Shown: in pieces, positions 9,934 through 18,712 of the stretch
Position numbering within the stretch: the first letter of the stretch is position 1
Layout of the letters: the number at the start of each line of letters is the position of its first letter
Assembly (NCBI GenBank): GCA_035528035.1
Contig: DATKZI010000052.1
Span: forward strand, 1-64,000
Direction: 5' to 3'
Length of the DNA stretch: 64,000 nt
Source of the DNA: JABLTI01 sp035528035
Lineage (GTDB): Archaea > Asgardarchaeota > Heimdallarchaeia > JABLTI01
Program-made: the position numbers and the translations under genes
Notes under the pieces: model-generated
What the model was told of the DNA's origin: nothing
The model's input: the letters and a program-made list of their open reading frames with translations, nothing else
Database searches by the model: none

Positions 9934-11394
9934 CTACTTTTTCTTGCTGGCTACAACTGCAACAGTGATGATCAAACCAAGACCAAGTAAAGCACTACCA
10001 CCAATAATACCTATGAGAGCCCAATTGTTTGAAGTGATTGAGATTATTTTTTCTTTCACTTTTCCCATGAAGATACCTAATGATTCAGAGATTTTTCCGA
10101 CAGCATTGGTTACCTTTTCCTTAAAGTCAACAGCAAAACTGGTTGAACTTCCTTTAGAGCGTTCAGCAGAAGCAACAACAGCATTAGACATATCAGTTAA
10201 TCCTTCAGCATCCTCATCTTCTTGTAAAATATTTGGACTAATAGCAGAAGTAATAGTAAACCGTCTGATGGATTCGTCTCGAACTGATTTTATAATTGTT
10301 GGAATATCAGTTCCTTCTCCTTCAGCTTTGGTAGTTAGATCATATATTAGTTTTGAAATAGTTTGAGGAAGTTCACAATTAACATCTAGAGCAGTTAAGG
10401 CATAATCATCGATATCACCAACGTCAATAGCTTTGTAAGAATAGTCTTTGACTTTTAGTAACTCATTATTGATGATCTTCACCCAAGTTTCATAGAGAGT
10501 TTCTTCGAAGTCATCTGCTGTAGCAAAACCTACACCTTTGATTGTATTATCTTGCCAATTTTCAGTGTAATCAGCTGAAGCAGTATAATAATTATGCCAA
10601 TCAGTTGTAGTCCCAAGCTCTGAAACATTTACAGCTGTTTCTGAACTACCCATATAAACTGTAGCATAACGTTCATCCCTGAAATCTTGACCTGAACCGA
10701 TTGAGAAAATTTGAATACTATCGCAAATAAGCTCATCAAAAGCAATATGGAGAATATAAGGTCTTGAGCTATTTGTTGCTTCAAGATCAAGTCTAAACCA
10801 AAGAAGCTTTTGACTTGGTATAAATTTGTTATAGATAGTGGTATTGGTTGTATCTGCAGCATCAGAGATATTCCCACTCAATGAATCACTATAAGAAACA
10901 GTAATTGTGGTAGCTGTAGAATTAGTTTTAGCTTTTTTAATTACTAATAATTCGTAAGTTTCGCTATTGAAATTATCAGTAATTGCATAAGCATCTGATT
11001 GATCAGTTAGATTTTCAAAATAAGCGGTTCCTTTATCGATGAATCGTTCAAGCTGCCAAGAGCTCACATCATCTTCTTTTTCAATCGCAGGCTGGACAAC
11101 AACATCTTCTTCATCACTTGTTGAAGTAAGCTGCAGATTTGAATTGATAATTAGACTGAGACCTGTTGAAGTTTTTTGAATCCCTTTAATATGAGCTGTT
11201 TCCTCAAAAGGGAGATATTTGGACAAACGAAGCGAAGCTTGCGGATCAATATCCACAGTGGCAGTAGTGATAACTGTCACACCGGGAAAAGTCACACTAG
11301 TAGCTGCTTGTCCCAACAAGCTAGCACTGCTGATCACTAGCAAACAAAATAGACTAGTGAAACAAGCAAATAAAATAGAATTTTTCACTTTCAT
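9934..11394 (-). CDS. Surface protein with signal peptide and C-terminal membrane anchor (first gene of operon)
   Basis: 486 residues. The signal peptide occupies residues about 7-31 (cleavage near GQAA). The middle is beta-rich and acidic with Asn-x-Ser/Thr sites. A short amphipathic segment (residues about 425-450) precedes a membrane helix near 458-482 and a KKK tail. The plan matches the 535-residue product encoded next. This is the promoter-proximal gene: GGAGG precedes the ATG and abuts a leader RNA that can form a long stem (see 11405-11488). The family is not recognised. Being first, it may be the most abundant product, which would suit a structural surface component, but that is inference. 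Confidence 0.75.
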   Translation of the reverse strand: MKVKNSILFACFTSLFCLLVISSASLLGQAATSVTFPGVTVITTATVDIDPQASLRLSKYLPFEETAHIKGIQKTSTGLSLIINSNLQLTSTSDEEDVVVQPAIEKEDDVSSWQLERFIDKGTAYFENLTDQSDAYAITDNFNSETYELLVIKKAKTNSTATTITVSYSDSLSGNISDAADTTNTTIYNKFIPSQKLLWFRLDLEATNSSRPYILHIAFDELICDSIQIFSIGSGQDFRDERYATVYMGSSETAVNVSELGTTTDWHNYYTASADYTENWQDNTIKGVGFATADDFEETLYETWVKIINNELLKVKDYSYKAIDVGDIDDYALTALDVNCELPQTISKLIYDLTTKAEGEGTDIPTIIKSVRDESIRRFTITSAISPNILQEDEDAEGLTDMSNAVVASAERSKGSSTSFAVDFKEKVTNAVGKISESLGIFMGKVKEKIISITSNNWALIGIIGGSALLGLGLIITVAVVASKKK

Positions 11395-11404
11395 TTTAGA
11401 TTAA

Positions 11405-11488
11405 ACCTCCCGGAGAGTTCTTCTGGCCCTTTAACGGATGATGCTTGGAACAGGCAAGCTGATCTTGAGTTGTTCGAGAACTCCCCGG
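11405..11488 (-). promoter_or_regulatory. Structured 5' leader RNA of the surface-protein operon
   Basis: Two arms, at 11477-11488 and 11410-11421, are complementary over 11 of 12 positions (CCGGGGAGTTCT against AGAACTCTCCGG in the transcript). Inside is a perfect 5-bp hairpin at 11443-11459 (GCTTG, 7-base loop, CAAGC). The outer stem would start almost at the predicted transcript start and end exactly at the GGAGG ribosome site, so folding could gate translation. It matches no riboswitch class I know. Base pairing is read directly from the sequence; the regulatory role is inference. Confidence 0.5.
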
Positions 11489-11513
11489 TCGTTAATTATT
11501 TATTGAGAAATTT

Positions 11514-11525
11514 TATTTATAAAGG
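11514..11525 (-). promoter_or_regulatory. TATA box of the surface-protein operon
   Basis: On the minus strand the sequence reads CCTTTATAAATA, a near-ideal archaeal TATA box. Transcription starting about 25 bases downstream would begin near 11490, at the first arm of the structured leader. The seven genes downstream have no gap long enough for another clear promoter. Confidence 0.6.
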
Positions 11526-11605
11526 TACTTACTTAGGTACGGACATAATGAAATCCTATCAAGGTAATACCTAGAAAAGATAGAATGATGGATTCAAAAA
11601 GAATT

Positions 11606-13636
11606 TTACATTCTTTTTGGTGATTCTATTCCCAATAATGCTAAACAAGAGGAGATTACTTTTCCAGTTGTAAATGTCAATGCTAATCTCGCAGTAATTA
11701 ATTCCTCTGTTTCTGCATCTAACACTCGATGTGTATCATAAAATTTATTGAATAAAGTTGCTATTTCATAAAGATAATTACATATTAATTCGATCTTTAT
11801 TTGGTCCGCAGCATCTTTTACTACTTGAGGTAATTTTATCAATTCTATAATTAGATTCCACTCTTCATCTTCTTTAAGAGCAGTTAAAGATTTAGCTAAA
11901 TCCTTCTTCCAAACGAAATTAGTTTTTGCTAGAATATTCTGTGATCTTGCATAAGCATATTGAATGAATGGTGAAGTATTGTTGTTTAATGAAATAACTT
12001 CTTCAGGGTTAAATACTAATTTCTTCATTAATCCAATAGCTATTATTGCATATTTTATCGCACCAACAACAACTATTCTTGCTATCTCTTCTTTCTCTTT
12101 TTGTGGATAATCTCGTTCTTTTAAGAAAGCATTTAGGACTGCTGTTTGGGTTTTTTCTAGTAGCTCTAATGGAGTAATATATTGTAAACGTCGAGCACTC
12201 ATCCTTGTTAATGCTCCCTTTAATTCCATGAATTCATAGTTCAAATGCCATATTTTATCAGCAGCATCCTTTCTACCTAACGCTCTTAAAGCTAAATTTA
12301 ACTGCCTTTGTGTTAATTCTTGTTCTTTACCAATAACATTGTAAACTTTATCTGGTTTATAATGATCGATTTTTACAAGTGAATAAGCCATATCTCTTAA
12401 AATATAGAGCTTATCACCCGCAGATGTTACAATTATTGCATTAGGCACTTCATAGGTATCCTTAAGATTTAAATATTCACGAGCGCCTTCAAGATTTGCT
12501 GCTTTATTAGATTCAAAAATTCGAGCTTTATTATCTTTAATCAGAAAACCATTTTGATCTAATTTTTTAAGCACCGAATCAACTTTTCCAGACCACTGAA
12601 GATCTGATTCCCAATCAAAAACATCATGAGATATACCCATTAATTGTAATTCTTCTTTTTGACCTTTTAGAACATCAGAACAAGTTGCTCGTACGATTCT
12701 AACAGCTTCTTTTTCTTGATCCATATATCTTCTATTTAGGTCAGGAATATCATTGGGGAGATTTACTTTCTCCTTTTCGATACATTCTTTTAATGTATCA
12801 TATAATTTTTTGAATCGTTTGTAAATATCCGTCTGAATATTAAAAAGAAACTCAAATTGTTTTTTATATTCATTTAATTCGTCATGTGTAGCTTTTTCTT
12901 CAATTTCTTTCGATAACAGAATTTTATTTTCTTCTTTTTCTAACCAGTAAAAATTTGCACCCATATCAATGTTATATTTTTGTTTCAATTCCTGTTTCAT
13001 TTTTTGTACATCATACATCGTATGGGTTATCCCATAAATTTGACCCAAATAATGGTCAATTTTTATATTTGGTTTTACTTTATTATATTTTTTTAACAAT
13101 TCGTACCCTATAACTAATACCGGTATTTGGTGGCCTAAATCATCTACATAGAAATGAGTTTTGATGTTAGCTCCTTGTGATTTTAATATACGAGCAAATG
13201 TATCACCAATAATTGATCCACGAAAATTTCCTATGTGGATTGGACCATTTGGATTAGCAGAAGTATGTTCAATCATTATATTTTGACCTTTTAATGTGTC
13301 ATTTGTATAGAAGAGGTCATTATTTATAATAAACTCAAGAATTTTCTTAGAACAAATAGCACGATTAAGTTTATAATTTACAAAACCACCTTCAGCTAAA
13401 ACGCTTGATATAAATTGATTTTTCGGGAAATTAAGAGCTATCTCTTTTGCAAGATTCATTGGATTTTGTTTATTATCTTTAGCTATTTGAAAAATAGGAG
13501 TACATAAATCACCAAAATCAGATTTTGTTTTGACCTCTTGTATAATTGCTTCTCCTATTAATCCTAGCTTCTTGATTGTTTGATCTAATGAAGATTTTAT
13601 TTCATCAATTATTTCTGCTTCGAGGTTTTGTGACAT
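11606..13636 (-). CDS. argS: Arginyl-tRNA synthetase
   Basis: About 676 residues. It charges tRNA-Arg with arginine in the cytoplasm. The N-terminal Add-1-type domain (GDLCTPIFQIAK, EGGFVNYKL) is followed by the class I signature SANPNGPIHIGN near residues 126-137. The catalytic core contains FYVDDLGHQ. The KMSKS-like element is RMSARR, a usual degenerate form in ArgRS. The C-terminal DALR-type anticodon-binding domain has SPFIQYAYAR. The start is placed at the second ATG (13636), which has GGTGGA at good spacing; an ATG five codons upstream has no ribosome site. It stands alone on the minus strand between the surface operon and a regulator gene. Confidence 0.95.
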   Translation of the reverse strand: MSQNLEAEIIDEIKSSLDQTIKKLGLIGEAIIQEVKTKSDFGDLCTPIFQIAKDNKQNPMNLAKEIALNFPKNQFISSVLAEGGFVNYKLNRAICSKKILEFIINNDLFYTNDTLKGQNIMIEHTSANPNGPIHIGNFRGSIIGDTFARILKSQGANIKTHFYVDDLGHQIPVLVIGYELLKKYNKVKPNIKIDHYLGQIYGITHTMYDVQKMKQELKQKYNIDMGANFYWLEKEENKILLSKEIEEKATHDELNEYKKQFEFLFNIQTDIYKRFKKLYDTLKECIEKEKVNLPNDIPDLNRRYMDQEKEAVRIVRATCSDVLKGQKEELQLMGISHDVFDWESDLQWSGKVDSVLKKLDQNGFLIKDNKARIFESNKAANLEGAREYLNLKDTYEVPNAIIVTSAGDKLYILRDMAYSLVKIDHYKPDKVYNVIGKEQELTQRQLNLALRALGRKDAADKIWHLNYEFMELKGALTRMSARRLQYITPLELLEKTQTAVLNAFLKERDYPQKEKEEIARIVVVGAIKYAIIAIGLMKKLVFNPEEVISLNNNTSPFIQYAYARSQNILAKTNFVWKKDLAKSLTALKEDEEWNLIIELIKLPQVVKDAADQIKIELICNYLYEIATLFNKFYDTHRVLDAETEELITARLALTFTTGKVISSCLALLGIESPKRM

Positions 13637-13756
13637 ATAAATCCACCACATTAAGTTAATTTTTCAAGACTCTTTTAATAAACTTGCGAAAAAAAAGTAA
13701 TTTTTTAACTTTAAATTAATTCTGCATCGAAATTTTTTGAAATAAATTTTGAATTA

Positions 13757-15511
13757 CTAGCCTATCATTCTATCCAGTAATGTTGAAAACATTTCAGCAA
13801 CAATTTCAAAGAAGAATTTTTCTTCCTCTAAAATTTCCTTTTTAATCTTAGAACCTAGTTGTATTGATCCTAAAATTTTGTTTCCAGAATTTATTATTGG
13901 ACAAAAAATATATGATTTTATTTTTAGATTGGAAATTATTTCGGAATCTTTAATTGAATCATTTTTACTTGTGTCCGAAATGAAAACTATTTTTCTTTCT
14001 TCCAATCTTTGAAAAAGTCTACTGGAGGGATCTTTTGGTGAGATATTTTTAATCAACCTTCTCTGTTCTTGAGATACCCCTTGAATGGTTATTGGTACAT
14101 ATTCATTTATTTTTGAATCGATTAATCTTATCGTTCCTATATCGAACCCTAAAGTATCTTTCAATCCTGTGAGTATTTTATCACATAAGTCTATACTCGT
14201 TTTACTATTGATTGCAGCTGCAGTTAATATACTGAAAGCTTTTCGCTCCTTTTTCAAATTTTCTTGCGCGCGAATTCTTTTAGTGATGTCCAACATGGAG
14301 ATATAGATATTTGACCAAGATTCTTGAGTACCTGGAGCATATGACAATCGCATGATTATTTGAAATTGATTATTCTGTAGATTATCAATAGTGAATTCCC
14401 CCTCATAGACTTGTTCTCCATCAAGAAGAAAATCTAAAATTCTAAGAAAAAGACCAATATTTTTTATTGCAAAGCTATGATTGAAGATATTATCAGATAT
14501 CTCTACTGAATCTGCACCAATTAATTCTAAAGCAGCTTTATTTATTTCATTCAGTTTTATTAAATTAAGAAAATTAATTGCTAAATTAACATCATTTTTT
14601 ATGTAATTAACAATGTCTAGAATTCCTTTAGCTAGAAGTTCATTGATTTTTATTTTAATGTCAAATAAGTTCATATTGAATAAAGCAATTGGGGAATCTT
14701 CAAAAAGCAATCTATATTTAGATTCATTCTCTTTCAAAGCTTCCAATGCTTGAGTTAACTCCGATATATCTCGAGCAACAGAAAGTATACACATTTCACC
14801 TTCTATGTCTATGAGTGTAGCTGAAATCAATACTGGAATTAATCTTGAATCTTCAGTTAATAGAAGAGTCTCATAATCAACGATTTCGTTTGTTTTTATT
14901 ATTCGATTTTTAAAAGCAAGATAATCTTCATGTTTTGCCCAAACAGAGTTATCAAGGTAGGTATTATTAACGATTTCATTTCTAGAATAATTTAGCATTT
15001 CTGTAAAATTATTATTAATTTCAATAATGACACCATCTCTCAATCTAGAAATCCATATGCTATTGAAACTATATTGAAATGCTTTCGAAAATTTCTCTTC
15101 GCTTTTTCGAATGGATATTTCAGCTTTCTTTCTTTCTATAGTCTTTTTAATGAGATTAATCAATTCACTGAATTGACTTCTTACATCACCCCCCTTTTGG
15201 AGATAATAGTCTGCTCCTAGATTTAATGCTTGTATTGCTATTTCTTCTCGACCTCGTCCCGTGAAAATTATAAATGGAATATTATATTCTTCTGCACGCA
15301 AATCAGCTAGAAATTCCAACCCATTTTTTTCAGGCATCTGGTAATCAGAAATGATAATTTCAAAAGATTCCTTCCTAATTAAATTCATAGCTGAACGAAC
15401 TGAAGAAACTGGTATCACTTGTAGATTTTTTTCAACATTTTCAAGGTATAATTTGGTAGCTGTAAGAAGATCTTCCTCATCATCTACAAGTAAAATTTTT
15501 ACAAGATCCAA
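13757..15511 (-). CDS. Response regulator with PAS and GAF sensor domains
   Basis: 584 residues, soluble. An N-terminal receiver domain (residues 1-120) has the acidic pair DDEED, the phospho-acceptor Asp56 in SDYQMP, the T/S position in IIFTGRG and the conserved Lys in YYLQKGG. A PAS domain (about 140-260) and a second PAS-like region (about 265-420) follow. A GAF domain (about 430-580) closes the protein. No histidine-kinase dimerisation or ATPase domain is present, so it must take phosphate from a kinase encoded elsewhere and relay by protein contact. Such REC-PAS-GAF proteins are common in archaea. The start is TTG with GAGGAG upstream; no in-frame ATG is better. Confidence 0.85.
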   Translation of the reverse strand: MDLVKILLVDDEEDLLTATKLYLENVEKNLQVIPVSSVRSAMNLIRKESFEIIISDYQMPEKNGLEFLADLRAEEYNIPFIIFTGRGREEIAIQALNLGADYYLQKGGDVRSQFSELINLIKKTIERKKAEISIRKSEEKFSKAFQYSFNSIWISRLRDGVIIEINNNFTEMLNYSRNEIVNNTYLDNSVWAKHEDYLAFKNRIIKTNEIVDYETLLLTEDSRLIPVLISATLIDIEGEMCILSVARDISELTQALEALKENESKYRLLFEDSPIALFNMNLFDIKIKINELLAKGILDIVNYIKNDVNLAINFLNLIKLNEINKAALELIGADSVEISDNIFNHSFAIKNIGLFLRILDFLLDGEQVYEGEFTIDNLQNNQFQIIMRLSYAPGTQESWSNIYISMLDITKRIRAQENLKKERKAFSILTAAAINSKTSIDLCDKILTGLKDTLGFDIGTIRLIDSKINEYVPITIQGVSQEQRRLIKNISPKDPSSRLFQRLEERKIVFISDTSKNDSIKDSEIISNLKIKSYIFCPIINSGNKILGSIQLGSKIKKEILEEEKFFFEIVAEMFSTLLDRMIG

Positions 15512-15897
15512 TGTTATCTCCTCTAAAGAAGGATGAATGAATGATCTATTTTTTTAGATATCAAACATATCTATTTTTATTGTTAAGGATTTTGGATTAT
15601 GAAATAATCTCGTGTTTATACTTAATAATGAATTAAAACATAAAAAATGTTATTCAATAGAAAATAAGCAATTGCTTTTTATAAAGAAAATTAGTTTATA
15701 AAACAATTTTTAACAGAAAAAAAATTTTTTTGAGTTTATTTTTTAACGAAAAAAAGTTAATTAAAAATCATTTAATTAGGTGATGCTAGTTTTATTTTCA
15801 TTCAATTAGAAACTTAAAAATAGCTAAAGAAAATAAGAGTGAAACTTGACCTATAAAGCCAAAGAATGACAAATAAAATATTTGGTAGACGTTAACC
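15512..15897. promoter_or_regulatory. AT-rich divergent intergenic region upstream of the hydrogenase operon
   Basis: This 386-base stretch separates the minus-strand regulator from the plus-strand hydrogenase operon and has no credible gene. It is very AT-rich with several A and T tracts. An AAATAAAATA element near 15870-15880 lies about 20-25 bases before the first hydrogenase ATG. With no ribosome site before that ATG, it is compatible with a leaderless transcript. Promoter assignment is tentative. Confidence 0.35.
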
Positions 15898-16917
15898 ATG
15901 AGATACATGAAAATTAAAAATGAAAATATATTCAAATTCCTTGAATGTTTGAAATCCTATGGTACACTATATGCTCCCAAAAAAATCTCAGATAAATCCT
16001 ATGATTTCAGAAAGGTAGAGGATGTACATGAAGTAGTTTTTAATTATGATCGAACTATTTTACCTCCAAGGCAATTCTTTTACCCACCAAAAGAATCACT
16101 TTTTGAATTCAATAAAGAATTAGTTGAAATGTATGAGATTTTTGATAATAAAGGACCTGTAGTATTATTTGGGGTTCACTCCTGTGATATAGTAGGTCTA
16201 CGTATTATGGATTCAAATTTTATTGATGATGAACCAGATCCCTATTATCAGAGAAGAAGGGAACAAGGAATAATAATCGGAATAAGTTGTCTTCCAGATG
16301 AGTATTGTTTTTGCAATGTTCGTCGTACCGAATTTGTTGACAAAGGTTTTGATCTTTACTTTAGTGAGGTACCAGATGGATATGTAATTAGAGTAGGTAG
16401 TATCAAAGGTCATAAACTCATAGATCCCCATTTAAATTTGTTTGAAGAAGTTTCAGATAAAGATATCGAAGAATTATCTTTATTTGATAAAAAGAAGAAG
16501 AAAATGTTCACTGTTGAAGGTAATTGGGATAGTCTACGATACTATTTAGAGTTAAAAGGTAAAATACCACTATGGATACGAGAAAGTGAGAAATGTCTTG
16601 GATGTGGAAATTGCACTATAACTTGTCCTACTTGTAGATGTTATGATATACGTGATTACCCAAATTTAGACAGTATAACTGGTATAAGAGTGCGAACTTG
16701 GGATAGCTGTCAATTCCGTTCTCATGGATTAGTAGCAGGAGATCATAATTTTCGAGAAACAAAAGAATCACGCTTCAAAAACAGATACATGTGTAAAAAT
16801 GCTTATTGTAAACAAGTAACCACATCTTATTGTGTTGGATGTGGAAGATGCACTAGATTTTGCCCTGCCAATATTAATTTTAAGAAAAACTTAATGGAGA
16901 TAAATGGTGACCTTTAA
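15898..16917 (+). CDS. hydB: Group 3b NiFe hydrogenase (sulfhydrogenase) beta subunit
   Basis: 339 residues. This iron-sulfur subunit of the cytoplasmic NADP-linked hydrogenase or sulfur reductase shuttles electrons between the flavin subunit and the hydrogenase module. The N-terminal half is the HydB-type domain (LFGVHSCDIVGL, CLPDEYCFCN). The C-terminal half carries two 4Fe-4S motifs, CLGCGNCTITCPTC and CVGCGRCTRFCPA. It is the first of five tightly linked genes in the order beta, gamma, delta, alpha, protease, and overlaps the next gene by one base. The start may be this ATG or the one three codons later; neither has a clear ribosome site. Confidence 0.93.
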   Translation: MRYMKIKNENIFKFLECLKSYGTLYAPKKISDKSYDFRKVEDVHEVVFNYDRTILPPRQFFYPPKESLFEFNKELVEMYEIFDNKGPVVLFGVHSCDIVGLRIMDSNFIDDEPDPYYQRRREQGIIIGISCLPDEYCFCNVRRTEFVDKGFDLYFSEVPDGYVIRVGSIKGHKLIDPHLNLFEEVSDKDIEELSLFDKKKKKMFTVEGNWDSLRYYLELKGKIPLWIRESEKCLGCGNCTITCPTCRCYDIRDYPNLDSITGIRVRTWDSCQFRSHGLVAGDHNFRETKESRFKNRYMCKNAYCKQVTTSYCVGCGRCTRFCPANINFKKNLMEINGDL

Positions 16918-17801
16918 TGACTATAAGAAAACCGCAAATTATTCCAGATGCTAAAGATAATGTTTATGATACCCATAAATGTAGATTGTTAAGAGTTTAC
17001 CATATAACTGAAATGGATAAACTTTTCCTCTTCCGTTTTGAGGATCAAGATAAAGCAGCTAATTGGCAATTCAAACCAGGTCAATTTGTTGAAGTTTCCC
17101 TACCTGGTATAGGTGAAGCTCCTATTTCTATTTGCTCATCAGCAATGAGAAAAGGATTCTTTGAATTATGTATTCGTAAAGCAGGTAGAGTAACCACAAA
17201 AATCCATGAACTTGAAAGAGGGGAAATTGTCGGTATTAGAGGTCCCTATGGTAATGGTTTTCCTATGGAAAAATTCTGGGATAAGGATCTCCTACTTGTT
17301 GCTGCTGGTTTGGGAATGGCTCCTCTTCGATCTGTTTTTCTATATGCGTTAGATAATAGATGGCGATTTGGCAATATTACTATTATTAACTCTGCAAAAT
17401 ATTGTAATGAGTTACTTTTTGTTCGCGAATTAGAAGCATTGCGTGATATAGCAGAAGCTGAAAATATTAAAATCGTACAGACAGTTACTAGAGATACAAA
17501 TTGTACTGGTCTTCGAGGTCGAGCTGATGAACATTTAGAGAAAGTAAATGTTGACCCGCAGAATTGTGGTGTAGCACTTTGTGGTCCCCCAAGAATGTAT
17601 AAAACAATGTTTGAGAAATTAGTAGCACTTAATTATGATCCAAGAAATATTTTCGTAACACTTGAACGTCGAATGAAATGTGGTGTTGGTAAATGTGGTC
17701 ATTGTAATTTGGGTAATTCAACCTCTTGGAAATATGCCTGCAAGGATGGACCTGTGTTTGATTACTATGATATCATATCAACCCCTGGAATGCTTGAATG
17801 A
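16917..17801 (+). CDS. hydG: Group 3b NiFe hydrogenase gamma subunit (FAD/NAD(P)-binding)
   Basis: 294 residues. It belongs to the ferredoxin-NADP reductase superfamily and connects the hydrogenase to NAD(P)H. A flavin-binding beta-barrel contains FKPGQFVEVSLPG and the RGPYGNGF element. The nucleotide-binding domain has VAAGLGMAPLRSV and the CGPPRM motif. Near the C-terminus, a 2Fe-2S-type cluster motif is seen as CGVGKCGHCN followed by a later Cys. It begins one base inside the beta-subunit gene. The order and domain content match Pyrococcus-type sulfhydrogenase (HydBGDA). Confidence 0.93.
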   Translation: MTIRKPQIIPDAKDNVYDTHKCRLLRVYHITEMDKLFLFRFEDQDKAANWQFKPGQFVEVSLPGIGEAPISICSSAMRKGFFELCIRKAGRVTTKIHELERGEIVGIRGPYGNGFPMEKFWDKDLLLVAAGLGMAPLRSVFLYALDNRWRFGNITIINSAKYCNELLFVRELEALRDIAEAENIKIVQTVTRDTNCTGLRGRADEHLEKVNVDPQNCGVALCGPPRMYKTMFEKLVALNYDPRNIFVTLERRMKCGVGKCGHCNLGNSTSWKYACKDGPVFDYYDIISTPGMLE

Positions 17802-17816
17802 ATGGAGGAAAAAAAG

Positions 17817-18710
17817 ATGTTAAATCCACGTTTAAGTCAAAAAGAGATACAAGATATTGCGAAAGAAATTGAAGTTTACGCTAAACAAATTGCTACAATC
17901 GCTAACGATGCCCAACAGAAAAGTAGGAAAAAAGTCAAAGTAGGTATTTATGCTTTAACTTCCTGTTATGGATGTCAATTGAGTATCGCAATGGTTAAAC
18001 ATATATTGGAAATTACTAGTGTAATAGATATTAAATGCTATTATATGCTTTCTTCCAATAGCAACATGCATGAAAAAGTAGATATTGCTTTTATTGAAGG
18101 TTCAGTTTCAACAGAACAGGAACTGGAAGAAATAAAACAGATACGAAAAAATAGCAAAATTGTTGTTGCCCTTGGTGCTTGTGCTGTAAATGGTGGTGTT
18201 CAGAGTTGGTCCGAAGGAGAAAAGGATTATAATTCTCTCTACAAAGAAGTTTATGGTTCAAGTAAAATTCAATTTAAAGGGCTTCAAGCTACTCCTATTG
18301 AAAAGCATATTAAAATCGATTATAAACTACCAGGTTGTCCACCAGAAGAAGCTGAAATAATCTATTTCATTTCTACATTTCTCTTTGGAACTTGGCCAGA
18401 AGATAAAGATTATCCTGTATGTCAAGAATGCCGATTAGCAGGAAACCCTTGCATACTAATTGAAAATGGTGTTCCATGTTTAGGTCCAATAACTACTGCT
18501 GGATGTGATGCTCGTTGTATCAATTTCAACATTCCATGTATTGGTTGTCGTGGACCTGTTGAACATGATACTGCGTGGTTTGATTCACTTGCTAAAGTAT
18601 TCAAAGAAAAAGGATTTAGCGAGGAATATATCCGAGCACGAATGAGAGTCTTTGGTTCACATAATCCGAATCTTGAAAAGATGTTAAAGAAAATTTACCA
18701 GGGTGAATAG
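17817..18710 (+). CDS. hydD: Group 3b NiFe hydrogenase delta subunit (small subunit)
   Basis: About 297 residues. It carries the iron-sulfur clusters that pass electrons to the NiFe site. The proximal-cluster ligands are visible as TSCYGCQLS, the Cys of GACAVNGG and PGCPPEEAE. A Cys-rich C-terminal part (CQECRLAGNPC, GCDARC, CIGCRGP) would hold two further clusters. The ATG at 17817 is preferred because GGAGG lies eight bases upstream; the ATG at 17802 would place that ribosome site inside the gene. There is no Tat signal, consistent with a cytoplasmic enzyme. Confidence 0.93.
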   Translation: MLNPRLSQKEIQDIAKEIEVYAKQIATIANDAQQKSRKKVKVGIYALTSCYGCQLSIAMVKHILEITSVIDIKCYYMLSSNSNMHEKVDIAFIEGSVSTEQELEEIKQIRKNSKIVVALGACAVNGGVQSWSEGEKDYNSLYKEVYGSSKIQFKGLQATPIEKHIKIDYKLPGCPPEEAEIIYFISTFLFGTWPEDKDYPVCQECRLAGNPCILIENGVPCLGPITTAGCDARCINFNIPCIGCRGPVEHDTAWFDSLAKVFKEKGFSEEYIRARMRVFGSHNPNLEKMLKKIYQGE

Positions 18711-18712
18711 AA

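Noticed and set aside
15540..15890. CRISPR-like or repeat array in the AT-rich region
   Set aside because: Only A/T tracts and short chance inverted repeats; no regularly spaced repeat.
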